A DNA stretch of 57,326 nucleotides. Source: Bacteroidales bacterium. Lineage in GTDB: Bacteria; Bacteroidota; Bacteroidia; Bacteroidales; M50B96. Of the stretch, positions 17,053 through 25,980 are shown piece by piece; the stretch's first letter is position 1; every line of letters starts with the position of its first letter. Below the pieces are notes generated by a model that was given only the letters and a program-made list of their open reading frames with translations, did not search any database and was not told where the DNA came from. The stretch spans positions 1 through 57,326 of the forward strand of contig JAIOYV010000044.1 in the NCBI GenBank assembly GCA_021740905.1, given 5' to 3'. Made by a program: the position numbers and the translations under genes.

Positions 17053-20000
17053 GCTGCCGGCTGGCAACATTCCCGACCTGTATATCAATGAATGTTTCCC
17101 GGATTCAAAATTATCGGAGGCCAATGTGCCCACCTTCTCACCTATAATATTGAATATCTCGAACTCAACCTTGCATGCCTTTGGCAGGTAGAAACTAAAT
17201 TCGGTTTGTCCGGTGAAGGGATTGGGGGTGTTTTGATAAAGTTTAAAAGTTCTGAGTTCTGAGTTCTGAGTTGATAGTTTTGCAGCAGCCGCTATTTTGT
17301 TGGTTTCGTAGCTGGCATCTCCTTCAAGCCAAGACTCGATGAGAATTTCTGATTCTGTTTGATTTTCTTTGTTCCAGATTCTCAAAGTAAATCCTTCACC
17401 TGCTACCAATCCATCGGTCTCGTTCGAGTATTCATCATCGCCCCAAAGGGTGACGGCCATGTTTTCTCCGGTAAAAACACCTGATCCAACTAGCAAACCT
17501 GATTGTGTAAATACAGCTACCTCATCACGGTAATTTGGTATTGTTTCCCAGGATGAAAGTGGGATCCCGAGGGTCATGTTGGAGCCGGTGTTTAGGGTAG
17601 TTTTGAAATAAGTGGGTTGCTCAATAATAATATCAGATTTTGAGAACGCAGCTGTATTTGCAGTATATACTAATGATTGTGCTGAATTAAGTTTTATCTG
17701 GTAACCTTCACCCGGGATCATGTTGCCAATTGCATTAATTGTGTACTGAGGCCAGTAAACTAGTCCCGCACCATTTTTCATTATAATGATTTCTGATACT
17801 ATTGGACTCATCATAGTTTCGATGTTTGCAGGTGATTGACGAAGATAGCCTAAGATGCTCCAACCTTGCGGAATTGAAATAGGTGAAAGCTCAGGTGTAA
17901 CAGCCAAGCCTGTAATTTCAAAGGTTTGAGCAGAATTCATTTTAATTTGATACCCTTCTCCAATCATATTATTTCCAATGGCATTAATAGCGTACAGAGG
18001 CCAAAATACCTGGCCATTACCATTTTTAACAATAATTACTTCATTGATAATTTCTGAGAAGATGCTATCCATAAGAGGTTCGAAAGGATCAATATAGGTT
18101 GACCAAATGCTCCAACCATTTACCATAGATATTGATTGAGTCTCAAATGTAATAAACTCGACACTTTGAATACCACTCATGCCATTACCTGCAAATACAT
18201 CAAGGTTTGGAAAGCTTCCGTCATAAATCACATTTGCATTATGTACTACTTCTCCTGATTGACTATTCCATCCTTTCCATGCAAATTCTTCCCCGGACGA
18301 AAATCCTTCCTTGAAAGTGGTCTGGCTGTCATCACCCCAGACAGTAAGAGGAAGGTTACCTGATAAATTGTATTCGAGATATCCACCACAAGCCATAGAT
18401 CCTGCCGAATCATAAAATACTCCAATATAGTCACCGGGGATTGCCGGTACACCATCGAATGTTATGGCTGCTGTTTGTGGGATTAGAATTGTATGATTGT
18501 TGCCGGTGTTCGATATGTACCAGCCATCAAATTGATTTGTCTGGGGTGAAACATGAATGTAATCATCTATCCATAACGTGTCAAAAGTTTGTCCATCTCC
18601 CACAATAAGTGTTACATCAAAAAGACCCTGTGAATTGTATGTAATTATTGGGTTTTGATCTGTTGAAATTGCAGGTGTCCCCCCTTCAAATATCCATTGC
18701 CAAGTGGTTGGGTTGCCTGTAGAAATATCTGTGAAATTAACAGAGTCACCAACGATAATTTGAGAATCACCTGATATAAAAGAAGCATTAAGTGATAAGA
18801 TTGGAATGCTATCTTTGATACAACGTATTGAGAAACCATATGTTTTACTGTTGCTATAGCGAAATACAACTGAATCATTATATTGTATTGCCCGGTACCA
18901 GGCACCTAATCCACCTTGGGTTGTTGACCACCAATTAGCACCACCACCCATATTTACATAGGTTCCACCTCCACTGTTTTTGTGTCCACCTGGCAAACCG
19001 GTAAAGCCACTGCTATTTGTTGCACCAGTATTTGGACTATTCCAGTAATTTGTTCCTTGTTCTTTTAACTTACCACCAGCAACACTTAGTCCACCAAGAT
19101 AGTCAGTAAGATTAGTCCATTCTTGATCGCTTGGTATATGCCAGCCTTCTGGGCAAATTCCTTGAACACCACTGGGAACAATTGAACTGCTAGATTGACC
19201 ATTCATCATTGTGTACCATGTATAAAGTCCTCCATAAATGTCACAACTATCTGTTTCGTTGTTGTAACAATAACGGGTAATACTATTGCCAGAGGCATCA
19301 TGTGTTGTATTTAGGTTTTCCTCCATCCAGCACTGGTTGCCTATCAGTACAGTATTGTAATAGTTGCCATCAATATCTGCGATGGAGTCGCCACAATTGA
19401 ATGGTGTAGGTAAACTACAAGATTCTAGTACAAAGTTATCTATCAAAACTGCACCATAGGTATGAAACCCAAGTTTCCCATTTCCATTTAAAAAGGTATC
19501 AACATAATCCATCAGGAAAATATCATTTACAAATATTGAGTAGATATTGCCGTGTTTCTCCAAAGTGGCAACATTCGTTGAATCCAAATTCCATGGAAAA
19601 TAGAATTTCCAAGAAGTTCCTAATTGCCAGGTAGTTTGTCTTATTTGCACACCTACATTAATGGAATCCTGAACCGATGAAAATGGTGTTGATCCTCCTA
19701 ATCCTACACCAATTACAAACTTATTATCCGTATCCTGCCATGATGAAAACAAAGCCCCAGCACCTTCATGACCTGGATACGAAGTAACCTTGTGAAAATC
19801 GGCTGAAGCCCTATAATGATCTGCAATTTGCAAGGAATCCTTTAACAACAAATCAGCTTGGGGACATGTAACGCTACCACAACTCACATTATAGTTGCCA
19901 TACAGTTGACCATTTGTGTTAATTATCCAAGACCCGTTGGGATCATTAGGATACATGTTTTCCCAGTTTGATAAATCTCCTGAGAAATCGTCCGAGAATA

Positions 20001-20079
20001 CTTCAGTACAGGAGTATGTTTGGGCCATAATTCCTGTTACAGATAAAAACATGCCAATAAAAAAAAGAATCTTTTTCAT
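16990..20079 (-). CDS. Secreted FISUMP/PKD protein with T9SS tail
   Basis: A 1029-residue exported modular protein. Signal peptide at about 1-19 (TGIMAQ). Residues 25-220 start SDDFSGDLSNWENMYP and look like a concanavalin-like jelly-roll (laminin-G type) domain. A FISUMP domain lies at about 227-422 (YNTVLIGNQCWMEENL, CPEGWHIPSDQEW, GFSIRCIKD). A PKD domain follows at about 430-512 (TWQWIFEGGTPAIST). Next come a GWYISNTGNNHTILIP module (about 516-640) and two tandem repeats containing GWSIWSTYI and GWSILGYLR (about 652-850), each with an INAIGN ... GEGYQIK motif. A second module of the first type follows, then a type A T9SS domain (about 946-1029, YQNTPNPFTGQTEFSFYLP). It is probably a surface adhesin or glycan-binding protein. 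It is divergent from the kinase gene at 20345. Confidence 0.9.
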   Translation of the reverse strand: MKKILFFIGMFLSVTGIMAQTYSCTEVFSDDFSGDLSNWENMYPNDPNGSWIINTNGQLYGNYNVSCGSVTCPQADLLLKDSLQIADHYRASADFHKVTSYPGHEGAGALFSSWQDTDNKFVIGVGLGGSTPFSSVQDSINVGVQIRQTTWQLGTSWKFYFPWNLDSTNVATLEKHGNIYSIFVNDIFLMDYVDTFLNGNGKLGFHTYGAVLIDNFVLESCSLPTPFNCGDSIADIDGNYYNTVLIGNQCWMEENLNTTHDASGNSITRYCYNNETDSCDIYGGLYTWYTMMNGQSSSSIVPSGVQGICPEGWHIPSDQEWTNLTDYLGGLSVAGGKLKEQGTNYWNSPNTGATNSSGFTGLPGGHKNSGGGTYVNMGGGANWWSTTQGGLGAWYRAIQYNDSVVFRYSNSKTYGFSIRCIKDSIPILSLNASFISGDSQIIVGDSVNFTDISTGNPTTWQWIFEGGTPAISTDQNPIITYNSQGLFDVTLIVGDGQTFDTLWIDDYIHVSPQTNQFDGWYISNTGNNHTILIPQTAAITFDGVPAIPGDYIGVFYDSAGSMACGGYLEYNLSGNLPLTVWGDDSQTTFKEGFSSGEEFAWKGWNSQSGEVVHNANVIYDGSFPNLDVFAGNGMSGIQSVEFITFETQSISMVNGWSIWSTYIDPFEPLMDSIFSEIINEVIIVKNGNGQVFWPLYAINAIGNNMIGEGYQIKMNSAQTFEITGLAVTPELSPISIPQGWSILGYLRQSPANIETMMSPIVSEIIIMKNGAGLVYWPQYTINAIGNMIPGEGYQIKLNSAQSLVYTANTAAFSKSDIIIEQPTYFKTTLNTGSNMTLGIPLSSWETIPNYRDEVAVFTQSGLLVGSGVFTGENMAVTLWGDDEYSNETDGLVAGEGFTLRIWNKENQTESEILIESWLEGDASYETNKIAAAAKLSTQNSELRTFKLYQNTPNPFTGQTEFSFYLPKACKVEFEIFNIIGEKVGTLASDNFESGKHSLIYRSGMLPAGSYYYRLQTPEFSQTRKMTILK

Positions 20080-20344
20080 AATAATAATTTTTTAGTTAAA
20101 AACTCAATTACCGTTTGCGAAAATTTAATTCTGTAAATTTCCCCTGAATACAGAGGCCAAACAATACTCATCATTAGTGATTTCCATTCCCTATCTATGA
20201 GTATTTTTAAAATAAAATGATTAGTATAAAACACGATTAGCAAAGGTCAGGTATTGTATAGTATAAAATGATATTTTATTTGATTGAAGATGCCTGATTA
20301 CAAACTTATTACTATTTTAGCTGCCGTAGAAAAAATGTAAGTTT

Positions 20345-22417
20345 TTGAAAATAGCTCAATTCATTAAAACACAAAGATTGCCTTTGATATTAGGCTTTTT
20401 CATAGGTTCGCTCCTGGTTATTTTGCTTCCCGATTATTTTCCTAAATATAAAATTGAACTGGTGCAGAAAGTAAAATCTCAAAACAGGGAGGGTTTCTAC
20501 AATGATTTTGATCAGGATGGGAAAAGTGAATTTCTGTTTTTAGCAAGATCCGGTAGATATGGCATAAACCAGTCGGTTTGCATTTACCCATATAATAAGT
20601 TTTTATATTGGCAATGTCCTTTCCCACAAATAAATCTCACCAGGGACTTGGTGAATAACATTTTTGTGCAATTTGCTGATTACGATAAAAATGGTATTAA
20701 TGAAATGATTTTCTTCACCCGAACGAAAGACTCATTATTTATTGAAACAACTGAGTTTCCTTCTCCTGTTCTTCGAGAAAAGTATATTGGCCAAATTTGT
20801 ATTTTAAATGGTACGGAAGATTTTAGCATAACCAATACCGAACAGTCTGACCTAAATCAAGATGGATATAATGAACTCATTTTTGCTGTTTCCGGTGCAT
20901 ATTGTGGGAAACATCGAAATTTGTATGCTTTCGATGTTTATAACGATAGTGTTTATAGATGCCCTGAAATGTATGCTAATTTACAAGGCACCCCAATTAT
21001 TTATTCCGATTCCACCACAGGAAAGACCTATATTACAGTTTCAACGTATGCGAGTGATAACTACAAAGGCGAAATAAATGAGGAGATTATTGACGATACC
21101 AGTAGCTGGTTGTTGGTCTTCGACGAGAAACTTGATTTTTCTTTTAAACCTATCAAATGTAAAGGCTATTCGTCACAGGTCATCGCCTATTTTGCTTCCA
21201 ATTCTAATCAAACATTTTTAATTAGCATGTTCTTAGAAGTAGTTAATTCATCAAAAATCTGTAAAATTATTATTTATAATCTTGAAGGTAATGAAATCGC
21301 TAGAAAAGAATTCCCTACTGGTATTTTCGATTTTAGGATTTTTATTTCAAACCAAGATGGAAATGATCATATATACTGCCAAATAAATGGGCATAATGTT
21401 ATTGAATATGATTTCGGACTAAACCCTATCAACCAATTGGAAATGCCTTTTGGCGCTAATGTCGAGTATCAGGAAGACTTTGATTTGGATGGGGAAAAAG
21501 AATTTATGCTATACAATGTGGATGAAAATAAAATGTATATAAGCCGTGCTGATCTTTCTCATCCAGTAGAACTTTCATTCCCTTTTGATTATCGGTGCAA
21601 ATATTCGATTAAGAGGAACGGCAAAAACGATCCCTACATTGCCTTCGACACTAAAGAGTATTTGCTTATTTATCATTACTACCAAAATAAACTTTACCTC
21701 TTAAAATATCCGTTTTTCATCAGCTTATTTATCCTAAGCTATTTCCTCTTTTTTATCCTTATTAAAGTAAGGAACGAAACCGTCCTGCGTCGCGAAAAAG
21801 AAATGATGCAACTTCAGTATCGGTCCCTCAAAAACCAAATCGACCCTCATTTTACCTTGAATGTGCTAAACTCAATTTCCGGTATGTATGGCAACCAGCG
21901 GCAGGAAGAGGCCGATAAATACATGGTGCGCTTTTCAAAATTGATTCAGCAAAGCCTGATGAATAGCGATAGGATTTCGGTGAGCCTGAAAGAAGAACTG
22001 GAGTTTACCCGGAATTTTATCGACGTGCAGCGAACCCGTTTTGAGAATTGTTTTGAGTATTCGATTGAGGTAGACGAAGAGGTAAAACTGGATATTGAAA
22101 TACCCCGTATGCTCATCCATACCTTTGTGGAGAATGCCATAAAACACGGCCTGCTTCCAAAAAAGGAAGGTGGGTTCTTGTTGATCAGGGCATCGAAAAA
22201 CAGAAAGGTCATCCATATTTCTATTGAAGACAACGGCATTGGCCGGAAACAATCACAGACCCAAAAAACGCATGGCACGGGAAAGGGGCTTGCCATTATT
22301 GATAATATCCTTGAATTGTATAAAAAGCTGTCGGGGAAGCGGATAAAAAACCGGGTGGTTGATTTGGATGAAATTGGCCAAACTGGAACCCGGGTGGAAA
22401 TTGAGGTGCCGGGATAG
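20345..22417 (+). CDS. LytS-like sensor kinase with FG-GAP/VCBS-like domain
   Basis: A 690-residue membrane kinase. A transmembrane helix (about 14-30) precedes an extracytoplasmic domain of some 420 residues. That domain has repeated FG-GAP/VCBS-like aspartate motifs, NDFDQDGKSEFLFL, ADYDKNGINEMIFF, SDLNQDGYNELIFAV and EDFDLDGEKEFMLY, suggesting a calcium-binding beta-propeller. A second transmembrane helix (about 455-475) leads to a His_kinase (PF06580-type) domain with predicted phospho-acceptor H502 in NQIDPHFTLNVLN and an HATPase with FVENAIKHG, DNGIGR and HGTGKGL. The start is TTG at 20345: it gives MKIAQFIKTQ just before the helix, and no ATG fits better. The gene for the response regulator follows 231 bases downstream. 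The closest relative in the window is 23834-25972. The ligand is unknown; surface polymers or calcium are guesses. Confidence 0.9.
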   Translation: MKIAQFIKTQRLPLILGFFIGSLLVILLPDYFPKYKIELVQKVKSQNREGFYNDFDQDGKSEFLFLARSGRYGINQSVCIYPYNKFLYWQCPFPQINLTRDLVNNIFVQFADYDKNGINEMIFFTRTKDSLFIETTEFPSPVLREKYIGQICILNGTEDFSITNTEQSDLNQDGYNELIFAVSGAYCGKHRNLYAFDVYNDSVYRCPEMYANLQGTPIIYSDSTTGKTYITVSTYASDNYKGEINEEIIDDTSSWLLVFDEKLDFSFKPIKCKGYSSQVIAYFASNSNQTFLISMFLEVVNSSKICKIIIYNLEGNEIARKEFPTGIFDFRIFISNQDGNDHIYCQINGHNVIEYDFGLNPINQLEMPFGANVEYQEDFDLDGEKEFMLYNVDENKMYISRADLSHPVELSFPFDYRCKYSIKRNGKNDPYIAFDTKEYLLIYHYYQNKLYLLKYPFFISLFILSYFLFFILIKVRNETVLRREKEMMQLQYRSLKNQIDPHFTLNVLNSISGMYGNQRQEEADKYMVRFSKLIQQSLMNSDRISVSLKEELEFTRNFIDVQRTRFENCFEYSIEVDEEVKLDIEIPRMLIHTFVENAIKHGLLPKKEGGFLLIRASKNRKVIHISIEDNGIGRKQSQTQKTHGTGKGLAIIDNILELYKKLSGKRIKNRVVDLDEIGQTGTRVEIEVPG

Positions 22418-22451
22418 GATGGAATGGGATTTCTATTTATTCTACATGAAT

Positions 22452-22545
22452 GAGACACAAGCCTTGCGTCTCTACAAGGGGAACAAATAAATATTCACCA
22501 GACTATTGAATCGTCCCGGTGGTAGAGACGCAAGGCTTGCGTCTC
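22452..22545. repeat. Inverted pair of GAGACGCAAG palindromes
   Basis: A 24-base arm at 22452-22475 and its near-exact reverse complement at 22522-22545 (one mismatch) flank 46 bases. The core GACGCAAGCCTTGCGTC is palindromic. It lies between the kinase and its response regulator, where folding of the RNA could attenuate read-through. Confidence 0.8.
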
Positions 22546-22596
22546 ACTCTCTAAAAATTGACCCCATTATTAGACCTTCTTAATTAAAAATACTTT

Positions 22597-22604
22597 TATC
22601 TTTG
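22597..22604 (+). promoter_or_regulatory. Candidate -7 box for the response regulator
   Basis: TATCTTTG matches TAnnTTTG and lies 44 bases before the ATG at 22649. It suggests that the regulator can be transcribed separately from the kinase. Confidence 0.45.
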
Positions 22605-22648
22605 TAAGGCAAACGGTTTTTTCAATATATAGGCGCAAATTCGAAATT

Positions 22649-23224
22649 ATGACAGCAATCCTTGTAGACGATGAACAATTGGCTATCGACAGGTTAATAT
22701 CCTTGTTTGCATCATTTCCCGAGATTGAAGTGCTGACCGCAATGACCTGTCCTAACCTGGCACAGGCTGAGATTATCAGGCAGAAACCCGACTTGCTCTT
22801 GACAGATGTGGAGATGCCGGGGATGTCGGGCTTTGAATTGGTGAAATCGATAAAAAAGGCCGGGGTAAACACAAAAGTGGTTTTTGTCACGGCCTTCGAT
22901 CATTATGCCATTAAAGCCATCCGCGAGGCCGCTTTCGATTACCTGACCAAACCTGTTGACATAGATGATTTGAAAGCCATGATTGTCAGAATGAATGGAG
23001 ATAGCACGAACCATAAAAACATTGTGGGTCAAATAGGCGAAGAGTTTCAACTTACCGAGCGGGAGAGCGAAATACTGGCAATGGTTTTCAAGGGTTCGAC
23101 CAGTCAGGAAATAGCAAACCGGCTGTTCCTAAGCAAACACACCATCGACACCCATCGGCGGAATTTACTTGCTAAAATTGGTCTTGAATCGACAAAAGAT
23201 TTGATGTTGAAATATTTGATGTAA
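22649..23224 (+). CDS. Response regulator, receiver plus LuxR HTH
   Basis: A 191-residue regulator. The receiver (about 1-115) begins MTAILVDDEQ (D7, D8), has the predicted phospho-acceptor D53 in LLTDVEMPG and K101 in LTKPVD. The receiver itself looks like those of LytTR regulators (AIKAIREAAFDYL). The C-terminal domain (about 130-191) is a LuxR/GerE helix-turn-helix: FQLTERESEILAMV, SQEIANRLFLSKHTIDTHR and LAKIGLESTKDL. It should act as the output of the upstream kinase at 20345. Pairing of a LytS-type kinase with a LuxR-type output is less usual than with LytTR. It is paralogous to 25981-26556. Confidence 0.94.
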   Translation: MTAILVDDEQLAIDRLISLFASFPEIEVLTAMTCPNLAQAEIIRQKPDLLLTDVEMPGMSGFELVKSIKKAGVNTKVVFVTAFDHYAIKAIREAAFDYLTKPVDIDDLKAMIVRMNGDSTNHKNIVGQIGEEFQLTERESEILAMVFKGSTSQEIANRLFLSKHTIDTHRRNLLAKIGLESTKDLMLKYLM

Positions 23225-23252
23225 GAAGTCGATACTATCAATTTTCATTATC

Positions 23253-23556
23253 TGACGCAGATTTACGCTGAAAAGCACGGATCAAAAATTTAGAGGACGC
23301 AGATAAACGCTGAAAAGCGCGGATATTGTTTTAATAAACATCCGCGTTATCCGAGCAGATTCGTATGAAAATGCTTTTTCCCTTTTCTTATCCGCGTTAA
23401 CCGCGCAAACCTGCGTCCAATAAAAAAGGCCCGGTGAAAACGAATTCTCACCAGGCCCGAAACATTCACTCCTTTCTAAGTGTCTGATTTTCCTTATTTC
23501 AGAATGGTCATTTTTCTGGTTTGGGAAAACCTGGGGGTTTGCAAACGGTAGTAGTA
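23253..23556. repeat. Duplicated 305-bp segment, copy B
   Basis: Matches 16748-17052 with about eight differences. It holds the same GCTGA/GCGGAT repeat block, the terminator and the 3' end of a T9SS-protein gene, but no gene body. Confidence 0.92.
23422..23457 (-). terminator. Rho-independent terminator, duplicate
   Basis: The same stem (GGCCTGGTGA / TCACCGGGCC) and T run as at 16917-16952, read on the minus strand. It now lies behind a gene remnant but could still stop transcripts coming from the right. Confidence 0.75.
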
Positions 23557-23583
23557 ATGAAAGAATGTTTCCCTGTTTTGTAA
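23494..23583 (-). pseudogene. Remnant of T9SS-protein C-terminus
   Basis: Minus-strand codons encode YYYRLQTPRFSQTRKMTILK followed by a stop, nearly identical to the end of the 16990-20079 product. Upstream of this the similarity jumps across an internal deletion of about 35 bases (GAATGTTTCCC is shared) and then is lost. It is a broken duplicate without start or domain. Confidence 0.85.
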
Positions 23584-23833
23584 GAACTCAAAGCCGATGA
23601 ATCATTTTTCATACATGTACTTTCCATAACCATTCTGAGTTTCCATAAAATATGTCTGTAAAGATCAACTGTATTAGGCATGCCCATATACCTATCAGTA
23701 GTGAATCTATATCACTACGAATGACTAATTTTTGAGATTAAAAGCTATTTTTGTGTGTATTTCTTCGTTGGATGGAATTGACAGGATGTAATCTTTGGAT
23801 TATTAAATAGGAATATTTTAGAAAATTAAATAA

Positions 23834-25972
23834 ATGACTGAATACTTTAATAATAGCAAGGAGAAACAAGTACGTAAGGTCTTAACCAAAACCCTTACGC
23901 ATCCAATTGTCCTGACAATAATTTTTGGGCTTGCAATTATTTTCGTGTTGCCTTTCAATTTTAAAAAGATCAATTTCGAACCTGTTGATTCAAATAAGCT
24001 GTCAAAAGGTACACAAATCATTATGAATGATTTAGACAATGACGGAAATACAGAGCAAATAATAATATCCTTCAACAGTTCCATCGACTTGCTTCCGGTA
24101 ATACAGGTTCAAGATTTGTCAGGGGCGAATTATGGACAATGGAACATGAAGGGAAATTGGTTGGATATACATAATCCGATTTTTGGAGATTACGATTCCG
24201 ATGGATATACTGAAATATATGTAGTAACGAAATCGGCCGATTCCCTATTCCTAAATGGCATTGAGCTTTTAGGTGACCAAGGATATTTTATTAAGCACCG
24301 GTTTGTTGCTATATCAAATATCAATCATCATGGTAGTGTTGATGTCTCCCTTATTGGGGGTGAATTATACAACCAGACACTTGACCAGAATAAGGATTTG
24401 TATTTTATTTTATCCTCAGGCTTTTCCAAATACCCGCGAAACATTTTCAAATACAATATTGAGCAGGATAGCTTGACAATTTCACCCTATAGCGGTACTG
24501 GCATAAATAGCAATATTTCATTTAGCGATATCGATTCCGATAACAAAATTGAGATATTTGGGAATGTTAGTGCACTTGGTAATTATACTGAATATGTACC
24601 TTATAAAGACAGTAGTTGCTATTTGATGGTTTTTGATGAGGACTTAAAACTTAAATTCGAACCTATTGAATTTGTGGGTTATCCCGGGAATATTATTCCA
24701 TATCCATTTCAACAAAATGATGAAACCTTCCTATTGTGTTTGTATCTGAAATGGAATGTGAAAACAGGAAAAAAATTTAAGCTTTTATTATTTTCGAACA
24801 GGGGTGATTTTTTGTCGGAATTAGAACTTCCTGATGATATAACATTAAATGGGTATTCTGTTTTGCCTCTGGATTTTGATGGAGAAATTAAGTACTATTT
24901 GGTGAATCGAAAAGGACAATTATTTGAAATATCATTCCCATTAGAATTACATAAAGTCAGGAATAACTTTTCTCTCAGTGGGGTATCTTTTCTGGAAAGA
25001 ATATATTTTGATGTGGACAACAATGGAGAAAATGAGGTGCTCCTTTTCGGGAAAGACTACCAAAGTATTCTGGTTTTGAACAAAGATTTAAGATTATACA
25101 CCTCCATTGACATACCTAATGAACCGGGGTATATCAATAGGATTTATGCCTTCACGAATGCTGATAGTAAGCGATTCTTATATGTGCAAAGCGGAAATAA
25201 ATTTTTCTCTTTCGAATGTATTAAAAACCCCCTAAATCCCTGGCAATACCCCATTTATTTGACCATCTTTTTATTCTTATATTTATTTTTTTATTACTTA
25301 AACCTGGTTCAGAAAAGACTTGCCCACGAAAAATACGAAAATGAGAAACAAGTCCTAAAGCTTCAATACAATTCAATCAAGAATCAGGTAGATCCGCATT
25401 TTACAATCAATGTATTGAATACAATTGCGGGCCTATATACCACCAAGCGGCAGGGTGAAGCTGAAAAGAACATTGTAAGCTTCTCACGTCTGATGCACCA
25501 ATCACTGATGAACAGTGACAAAATATCGTTGAGTCTGAAAGAAGAACTTGAGTTTTGCCGCAATTTTATCGAAATACAAAAGACCCGTTTTAACGATTGC
25601 TTCAGCTATTCGATTGAACTTGACGAAAACGTTGATCCTTCTCTCGAAATCCCACGGATGTTGATCCATACTTTTGTTGAAAATGCGATCAAACATGGAC
25701 TTATTCCCCGTCAAGGTGGAGGTCATTTGTCAATAATGATAATAAATTCGATCAAAAGCATACAGGTTACCATTACCGACAATGGCATTGGGCGTTCTGG
25801 TTCTCAGGAACATAATACACATGGAACAGGAAAAGGTTTAGAGATTATTGATTCGATCCTCGATTTGTATAAAAAACTTTCAGGGAAAAGAATAAAATAT
25901 ACCATCACCGATAAGGACAAAGATGAACAAAACACACCAGGAACAATAGTTAGAATAACAATACCAGAATAA
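23834..25972 (+). CDS. LytS-like sensor kinase with FG-GAP/VCBS-like domain, paralogue
   Basis: A 712-residue kinase with the same architecture as 20345-22417. One helix (about 22-40) anchors an extracytoplasmic domain of about 430 residues with FG-GAP/VCBS-like motifs NDLDNDGNTEQIII, GDYDSDGYTEIYVV, SDIDSDNKIEIFG and FDVDNNGENEVLLFG. The second helix (about 473-494, IYLTIFLFLYLFFYYLNLV) leads to the His_kinase domain with H521 in NQVDPHFTINVLN, then FVENAIKHG, DNGIGR and HGTGKGL. The catalytic part is much more similar to the paralogue than the sensor part, as if the modules had diverged in ligand. The gap to the regulator gene is only 8 bases, so these two are an operon, unlike the first pair. 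Confidence 0.92.
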   Translation: MTEYFNNSKEKQVRKVLTKTLTHPIVLTIIFGLAIIFVLPFNFKKINFEPVDSNKLSKGTQIIMNDLDNDGNTEQIIISFNSSIDLLPVIQVQDLSGANYGQWNMKGNWLDIHNPIFGDYDSDGYTEIYVVTKSADSLFLNGIELLGDQGYFIKHRFVAISNINHHGSVDVSLIGGELYNQTLDQNKDLYFILSSGFSKYPRNIFKYNIEQDSLTISPYSGTGINSNISFSDIDSDNKIEIFGNVSALGNYTEYVPYKDSSCYLMVFDEDLKLKFEPIEFVGYPGNIIPYPFQQNDETFLLCLYLKWNVKTGKKFKLLLFSNRGDFLSELELPDDITLNGYSVLPLDFDGEIKYYLVNRKGQLFEISFPLELHKVRNNFSLSGVSFLERIYFDVDNNGENEVLLFGKDYQSILVLNKDLRLYTSIDIPNEPGYINRIYAFTNADSKRFLYVQSGNKFFSFECIKNPLNPWQYPIYLTIFLFLYLFFYYLNLVQKRLAHEKYENEKQVLKLQYNSIKNQVDPHFTINVLNTIAGLYTTKRQGEAEKNIVSFSRLMHQSLMNSDKISLSLKEELEFCRNFIEIQKTRFNDCFSYSIELDENVDPSLEIPRMLIHTFVENAIKHGLIPRQGGGHLSIMIINSIKSIQVTITDNGIGRSGSQEHNTHGTGKGLEIIDSILDLYKKLSGKRIKYTITDKDKDEQNTPGTIVRITIPE

Positions 25973-25980
25973 AAACAGAT

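Larger units (their letters stand above)
23225..23833. other. Intergenic region between the two sensor modules
   Basis: About 610 bases holding the 305-bp duplication (copy B), its terminator and a decayed gene end, followed by about 250 AT-rich bases that must contain the promoter of the second kinase. A TATTTTTG box lies at 23746-23753, about 80 bases before the ATG. No intact gene. Confidence 0.6.

Noticed and set aside
20282-20344. ATG start upstream of the TTG for the first sensor kinase
   Set aside because: The nearby ATG at about 20336 is followed at once by a stop codon, and no other ATG precedes the membrane helix in frame.
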